Assembly (NCBI GenBank): GCA_018607135.1
Contig: JABBCA010000095.1
Location: forward strand, 1-64,000
DNA: 64,000 nt
Reading direction: 5' to 3'
From: Opitutales bacterium
Lineage (GTDB): Bacteria; Verrucomicrobiota; Verrucomicrobiia; Opitutales; Coraliomargaritaceae
Shown here in pieces: positions 59,759 to 64,000 of the stretch (positions within the stretch are counted from its first letter, which is position 1; each line of letters starts with the position of its first letter). Position numbers and translations under genes: made by a program. The notes under the pieces were generated by a model. It saw only the letters and a program-made list of their open reading frames with translations. It was not told the DNA's origin and searched no databases.

Positions 59759-62700
59759 TCATTCTGGTTTATCCACTTCTAGATAGAAGAAGCATTGTCC
59801 GACATCGTCAACACTGTGTGTCGAACGATAGATCACTTCTTCATAATCGCCATAAGAGATGACCTGATATAACGGTAACACATTCGCGCTATCGAAATCA
59901 AGGTCTGCACTTTCCTTCACGATATACCGATACCCCGAAGCTGCTGCTTCTGTATTTCGGAAAAACTTCACCTTGAAGTAACCATCTTCAGTATAGGGCT
60001 TCAGGATTCCCGAGTCGACTACGTATGGGTTCGTGTCGAGCGCATATTCTGCCCATTCTGGGAATTTATCCCCGTCGTAATTAGATGCACCGTTCACTGC
60101 TGACAAACGACCATAGTGCTTGTTCTCCCAAGCATCTCCGACTTGGTCCAAATCCGCATCATCTCCTTCGGAGAATGTGTAAGTCCACTCCATGTCATAT
60201 TCGTTTCCTGCATTTCCAAAGTAAACCAGAATGAATACACGTGAATTGACCGCGGGATTGACAGAAACTTGAACCAATTCGTCGTCACTTACGGAGATAC
60301 TAAGCGCCTGGAGATTTAAATTCTCATCGTAAATGGCAATGTCGATATCACCTTCCTCGTCAATAAAACTCAAGAATACTTGGAGGCTATTGGCACCTGC
60401 AGGGATGTCTAGGCTGTAGATGTCATCATCTGCTTGTATGCCCAAGCCATTGATGTCCGAGAGACGACCAAAAGCCACAGGACTGACGACAAATGCATCT
60501 TCGAAAAAGTCATTTTCTTCATACTCATCATCATCTAGATTCAAAACCGAAGCCCATGTCATGTCATACTCATTGCCGGCATTTGCACCATAGACACGAA
60601 GGTAGTAGGTTTCATCTGTAACTGCGGTAGGTATAGTAACAGCGATGAACTCGTTGTCATCCGTAGATTCAGAACTGGTGAGCAATACTCCTGCAGAATC
60701 GTGCAAAGCAAAATTTATGTCGCCTTCCTCGTGTGTAAAATTAACACGCGCCCGAATCGCAGCATCTCCCGACTCGGCGCGAATTTCATACCAATCATCA
60801 TCGGATTGTTGAGCCAAACCAGAAACACGCGAAAGAGCATCGTTCTCACGAACGATCAAATCAAACGCATCTTCCAAAATATCATTCTCTTCGTAGATAT
60901 CATCTCCTTCTGGAACAAAGATACTTTCCCAAGTGAAATCGTAAACACCGCCAACATCTAGCCCGTCAAAAACGACATAGGCGTCGCTCAGAGAGAGATC
61001 CACACGAGCTAATATAATTTGACCAGATTCTACGTTGGTCTGGGCGATCCTTTGGTATCCTTGATCGTTGTATATAAATACCGATAAGTCTGGATCCGCA
61101 TTATTTACGGTCACCTTAATTACATTTTCACCTGCGCTGGATCGGACTTGATACCAATCAGGATCGTATTGAAATCCGTCGAAGTTGAAGTCGAATAGTG
61201 ACACGCCTTCTTGGCCCCTAAAATCGAAAGGATTGAAATAATTGTCGTTCTCTTCGTAGTTGTCATCGACTTCAGAAATCACTGGCACAATCGCACCCGT
61301 GTAACTCAAGTCATAACTGGCTCCAATGTTATCACCATAAACACGCAGTTTATAAGTGGCTCCAGGATTTCCTTGAATGACGATTTGCTCAAATAGGCCG
61401 TTTGTGGCGGCCGTGCCTTTGAAGAAATTTCCTTCGTAAATATCCATGTAAACCAAGCCGGCAGAGCCCGTATTCGTTAATGATACTGTAATTTCTGCCT
61501 CTAATGGATCTAGTTTCAGTAAATACCAGTCATTGTCATACTGCACTCCATCACCATCAATGGACGAGAGCATCGAGCCTTTAATATTGGTTAGATTGTA
61601 GGTTTGATTGAAGGCATTATTGGATTCGTAACTATCATCTGCTCCAGCTGTAAAGATTAACGGACTCAAGCCCTCCCAATACAGATCATAGGTGTTTTGA
61701 GCATTAGCGCCATAAACACGAATAAAGTGAGTGCCACCATCTGGATTGACGACAAACTTGATTTGCTCTTGGTCCTCAGTCGTTTCTGAGGATGCTAAGA
61801 AGTAGCCGCGGGTATCGTAGAGTGCGATGTTGATATCTCCCTCTGCGTTAACAAAGTCACAGGTGATCGTCACTTCATTCAAACCTGGCACTACGTTGAA
61901 GGAATACCAATCATTGTCAGACTGACGACCATCCCCTGCGATATTGACAAGGCGAGTCTCACTAGGAATCGAAAACGCTTTAAAGAAATTGTCATTCTCT
62001 TCGTAGTTATCATCGTTATCTGTCTTTGTCACCACTGCTTGCACAGTAAACTCATACGTAAAGATGCGGCCAGGATCGCTGGTTTCATAATATGAGATCG
62101 TTACCTCTTCCTTAACAATTCCAACATCTTCGGGTGAAAAGAGTAGGGTCAGATCAAACGATAGCCCGCTGCCAATAATTAGAGGAGTTAACACGTCGAA
62201 AGAAAACTGAGTGCCTGAAAAACCAATTGATGTAATTGTAATTTCTTCTGCACCCTCGTTTGCGAATGCAAATTGGCTGCTGAGCGTGTCTTCACTGGTG
62301 ATCGCAATTAATCCGAGTGACGTGCCATCCGTTGCGCTAGGTGTGGTATCACCATCGACCACTAGGGTGGTTAGGCCATCTCCACCTCGAACAGACAACG
62401 GGCCACGGGCCAGCACGCCAGAGAGGAAATACTGCCCAAGGCTCGCATAATCTGAAAAACCATTTACCGCAGGATCGCCACGACCAACACCTTGGATACT
62501 AATGTAATAATCACCCTCATCCAGTATCGTAGAAAGTGTGGCACTTAGCGTATTGGTAGGATTATCAGACAACAGAGGCGCGCCAAGGTCATCATATAAT
62601 ATTAGCTCAACAGCGAGATTCGCACCCATTGTGCTAGAACCGTCTTCACCCTCTGCCGAATTCACATCCAATGGACTCGCTAGGATTTGAAAGAGGCCCC

Positions 62701-64000
62701 CAATCGTCGAGAAGCGAAAGAAATCGATGTCCCCCGTTGTTTCAATCACGCCGTCATCTTGAATCAATGCACCGATCGTGTTTAAGCCACTAGCCGACGC
62801 ATTTGCGGTGTTAACAGAATCATCTGAACGATAGCCAAAACCATTGCTGGTAATCACAACTAAATCATCTTGAGTATTTGGAGAGTCCGGGCTGTTACCC
62901 GCATCATCATACTCACCGATGCTCCATTGAGTCACATTCTCATTCGCGCCAACAAAAGGAGCTCCCATAATTGATCCCCATGCCGTCTCTCCACTACCGT
63001 GACCTTCGAAATATTCATCGTCTGTGTCACCCTCAGCATCTAAAGTTCCATCATGGACTAGGCCGAGCGTGTGTCCAACTTCATGCGATATCGTATCCGC
63101 ACATGCATACTCAGAGAGATTAAATGTCCAACAAGGAACGTTGTCACCGAATGTGTTTAAGAAAGCGACACCACCGGCGCCGGGCTGAGCGGTATCAGTG
63201 GGTGTCACCACACAAATAACACGCTGACTGACAGGCGTGCTATTGTAGACGACTCGGTCAGTTGTGACGTTGATATTGAATGGAGCAAAATCTTCAGCGA
63301 CACGCTCCCAGACGACTGTGACCCAAGAAGTGTTAGCAGCCTGCGGATGAGGTTCTGCACTGATAGGATTACCATCGTTCCACCATGGATGAACAATCGT
63401 TTCTCCATCAAAATCGATGTAAATCACGTAATCCGAGTCTGGTAAGCTATTAAGAGCAATTTGAGTAAAATTTGCCTGTGCTGAAACAGGTAATCGCGGA
63501 CTGTCATTAACTGAGAGAAAAGCAGAATTCGCAGTCAGAGGATAGATAGAATCGGAAGGTGCACAAAGAATATTGCCAACAGTGGACTCTTCGGCAACCC
63601 AACCGTCGCGTGCATTTCCTGAGAAGATAAATGCACGCGATTCTCCATTAAAAAGGATGTTACCACGTAGTTTACCTGAATCATGAATACTGACGAACAC
63701 ACGGCCTAGGCTATTATCCAAATCTATAGAAATGTTTTTTATCGTCGATTCCGCATCGTAGGCATGCACGCGACCAGATAGTGAAAACCCGGGCAACTCG
63801 AGTGTAACCGCATCTCCACGTGATGAGAGCTCACTCAAATCATCGATGAGCTCCTCACCGAGGCGTTTACTCTGAGAAGAAGAAAAAGCAGTAAAGATCT
63901 GCGCTACCAATTGATTATCAATTGACTCATCTGCTAGCGTGGCTTGCTCATCTTTAGGACTTGTTGCGTCATCTTTCTGAGAAACCAGCGCGTCTTGAGG
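59759..64000 (-). CDS. Very large secreted metzincin-type metalloprotease with PPC repeats (5' end missing)
   Basis: The frame stays open from 63910 to the window edge, so the TTG start of the ORF track is not real. At least 1413 residues are encoded and the N-terminus is outside. The protease part has HEVGHTLGLVHDG (near 63050-63085), the HExxHxxGxxHD zinc site of metzincins, with SIMG as a Met-turn. Next come a divergent PPC unit and an ASH/choice-of-anchor-like segment. Then follow five PPC-type repeats of about 120-130 residues, each opening with an acidic DDxYEEND-like motif, and a C-terminal part with Asp-rich calcium-type motifs (DADLDQVGDAWE, NYDGDKFPEWAEY). No PEP-CTERM anchor is present. 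It probably degrades protein or matrix outside the cell. Confidence 0.88.
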   Translation of the reverse strand, partial: PQDALVSQKDDATSPKDEQATLADESIDNQLVAQIFTAFSSSQSKRLGEELIDDLSELSSRGDAVTLELPGFSLSGRVHAYDAESTIKNISIDLDNSLGRVFVSIHDSGKLRGNILFNGESRAFIFSGNARDGWVAEESTVGNILCAPSDSIYPLTANSAFLSVNDSPRLPVSAQANFTQIALNSLPDSDYVIYIDFDGETIVHPWWNDGNPISAEPHPQAANTSWVTVVWERVAEDFAPFNINVTTDRVVYNSTPVSQRVICVVTPTDTAQPGAGGVAFLNTFGDNVPCWTFNLSEYACADTISHEVGHTLGLVHDGTLDAEGDTDDEYFEGHGSGETAWGSIMGAPFVGANENVTQWSIGEYDDAGNSPDSPNTQDDLVVITSNGFGYRSDDSVNTANASASGLNTIGALIQDDGVIETTGDIDFFRFSTIGGLFQILASPLDVNSAEGEDGSSTMGANLAVELILYDDLGAPLLSDNPTNTLSATLSTILDEGDYYISIQGVGRGDPAVNGFSDYASLGQYFLSGVLARGPLSVRGGDGLTTLVVDGDTTPSATDGTSLGLIAITSEDTLSSQFAFANEGAEEITITSIGFSGTQFSFDVLTPLIIGSGLSFDLTLLFSPEDVGIVKEEVTISYYETSDPGRIFTYEFTVQAVVTKTDNDDNYEENDNFFKAFSIPSETRLVNIAGDGRQSDNDWYSFNVVPGLNEVTITCDFVNAEGDINIALYDTRGYFLASSETTEDQEQIKFVVNPDGGTHFIRVYGANAQNTYDLYWEGLSPLIFTAGADDSYESNNAFNQTYNLTNIKGSMLSSIDGDGVQYDNDWYLLKLDPLEAEITVSLTNTGSAGLVYMDIYEGNFFKGTAATNGLFEQIVIQGNPGATYKLRVYGDNIGASYDLSYTGAIVPVISEVDDNYEENDNYFNPFDFRGQEGVSLFDFNFDGFQYDPDWYQVRSSAGENVIKVTVNNADPDLSVFIYNDQGYQRIAQTNVESGQIILARVDLSLSDAYVVFDGLDVGGVYDFTWESIFVPEGDDIYEENDILEDAFDLIVRENDALSRVSGLAQQSDDDWYEIRAESGDAAIRARVNFTHEEGDINFALHDSAGVLLTSSESTDDNEFIAVTIPTAVTDETYYLRVYGANAGNEYDMTWASVLNLDDDEYEENDFFEDAFVVSPVAFGRLSDINGLGIQADDDIYSLDIPAGANSLQVFLSFIDEEGDIDIAIYDENLNLQALSISVSDDELVQVSVNPAVNSRVFILVYFGNAGNEYDMEWTYTFSEGDDADLDQVGDAWENKHYGRLSAVNGASNYDGDKFPEWAEYALDTNPYVVDSGILKPYTEDGYFKVKFFRNTEAAASGYRYIVKESADLDFDSANVLPLYQVISYGDYEEVIYRSTHSVDDVGQCFFYLEVDKPE

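Noticed and set aside
59759-62050. DNA-level tandem repeat in the metalloprotease gene
   Set aside because: The repetition is at protein level (PPC domains) with diverged codons, so it is not a DNA repeat array or CRISPR.
63911-64000. Start of the large metalloprotease at TTG 63910
   Set aside because: The reading frame continues without a stop to the window edge, so the ORF-track start is an artefact of truncation.

Overview
The window reads as chromosomal DNA of a Gram-negative, menaquinone-using bacterium. It is most likely a member of the Verrucomicrobiota, perhaps a marine Opitutae/Puniceicoccales type. This is an inference from gene content and not a database match: an SHD1-domain secreted protein, an orphan EpsI, a Gld-type ABC operon with DUF4340, a PA-PB fused glycine decarboxylase, a fused E1/E2 oxoacid dehydrogenase and a large PPC-repeat metzincin. 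KdsB indicates a Kdo-containing outer membrane, and menC-menE indicate menaquinone. About 47 protein genes fill the window. I see no tRNA, rRNA, CRISPR array, insertion sequence or prophage.

Layout. 0.2-2.2 kb: DUF4126 membrane protein and a MscS-related multi-helix protein, each followed by a strong terminator. 2.3-6.5 kb: divergent glycine-cleavage genes gcvP and gcvT (gcvH is not here). 7-9.2 kb: an ECF sigma operon with a putative anti-sigma factor and an HtrA-like protein whose catalytic triad is gone. 9.4-12.5 kb: a ketosynthase-ACP-FAD desaturase/saturase trio. 12.9-17.3 kb: HIT protein, unknown protein, nrdR, trpG/pabA, trpB, kdsB, with a divergent rhodanese. 17.4-24.2 kb: SHD1 protein; an operon of O-antigen ligase/TPR, FecR-like protein and CHASE2 adenylate cyclase; and EpsI. 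24.3-32.6 kb: a tight six-gene Gld-type ABC/DUF4340/AsmA operon. 32.6-38.2 kb: lysS, DUF456, queF and a 1015-residue E1alpha-E1beta-E2 fusion. 38.5-46.3 kb: FIST protein, hybrid histidine kinase, glpK, thioredoxin, dtd and a PAS-SpoIIE phosphatase. 46.3-51.4 kb: rsmE, polX, menE, menC. 51.4-57.7 kb: guaB, a divergent purA, an NTF2-like protein, yjbQ, a UbiB/AarF kinase and a phasin. 57.8-64 kb: a GT-C/STT3-like membrane protein and the 3' part of a very large secreted metalloprotease that runs off the window.

Most of the window is core metabolism. The points most worth a second look are enzymes with altered architecture or active sites: the pseudo-HtrA, the E1/E2 fusion with HxxxNG in place of HxxxDG, the receiver domain with Glu in place of the phospho-acceptor Asp, a PurA with rewritten substrate loops, and a QueF with FFE in place of FHE. 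A second theme is repeats. Short runs with exact 7-bp or 8-bp periodicity lie between or inside genes at several sites (nrdR/trpG/trpB, polX, purA, ubiB) and resemble the STRR repeats of cyanobacteria.

Start codons were adjusted where the ORF track used a weak upstream TTG or an extension without family support. Classical Shine-Dalgarno sequences are mostly absent, so start calls rest on family alignment and gene spacing.
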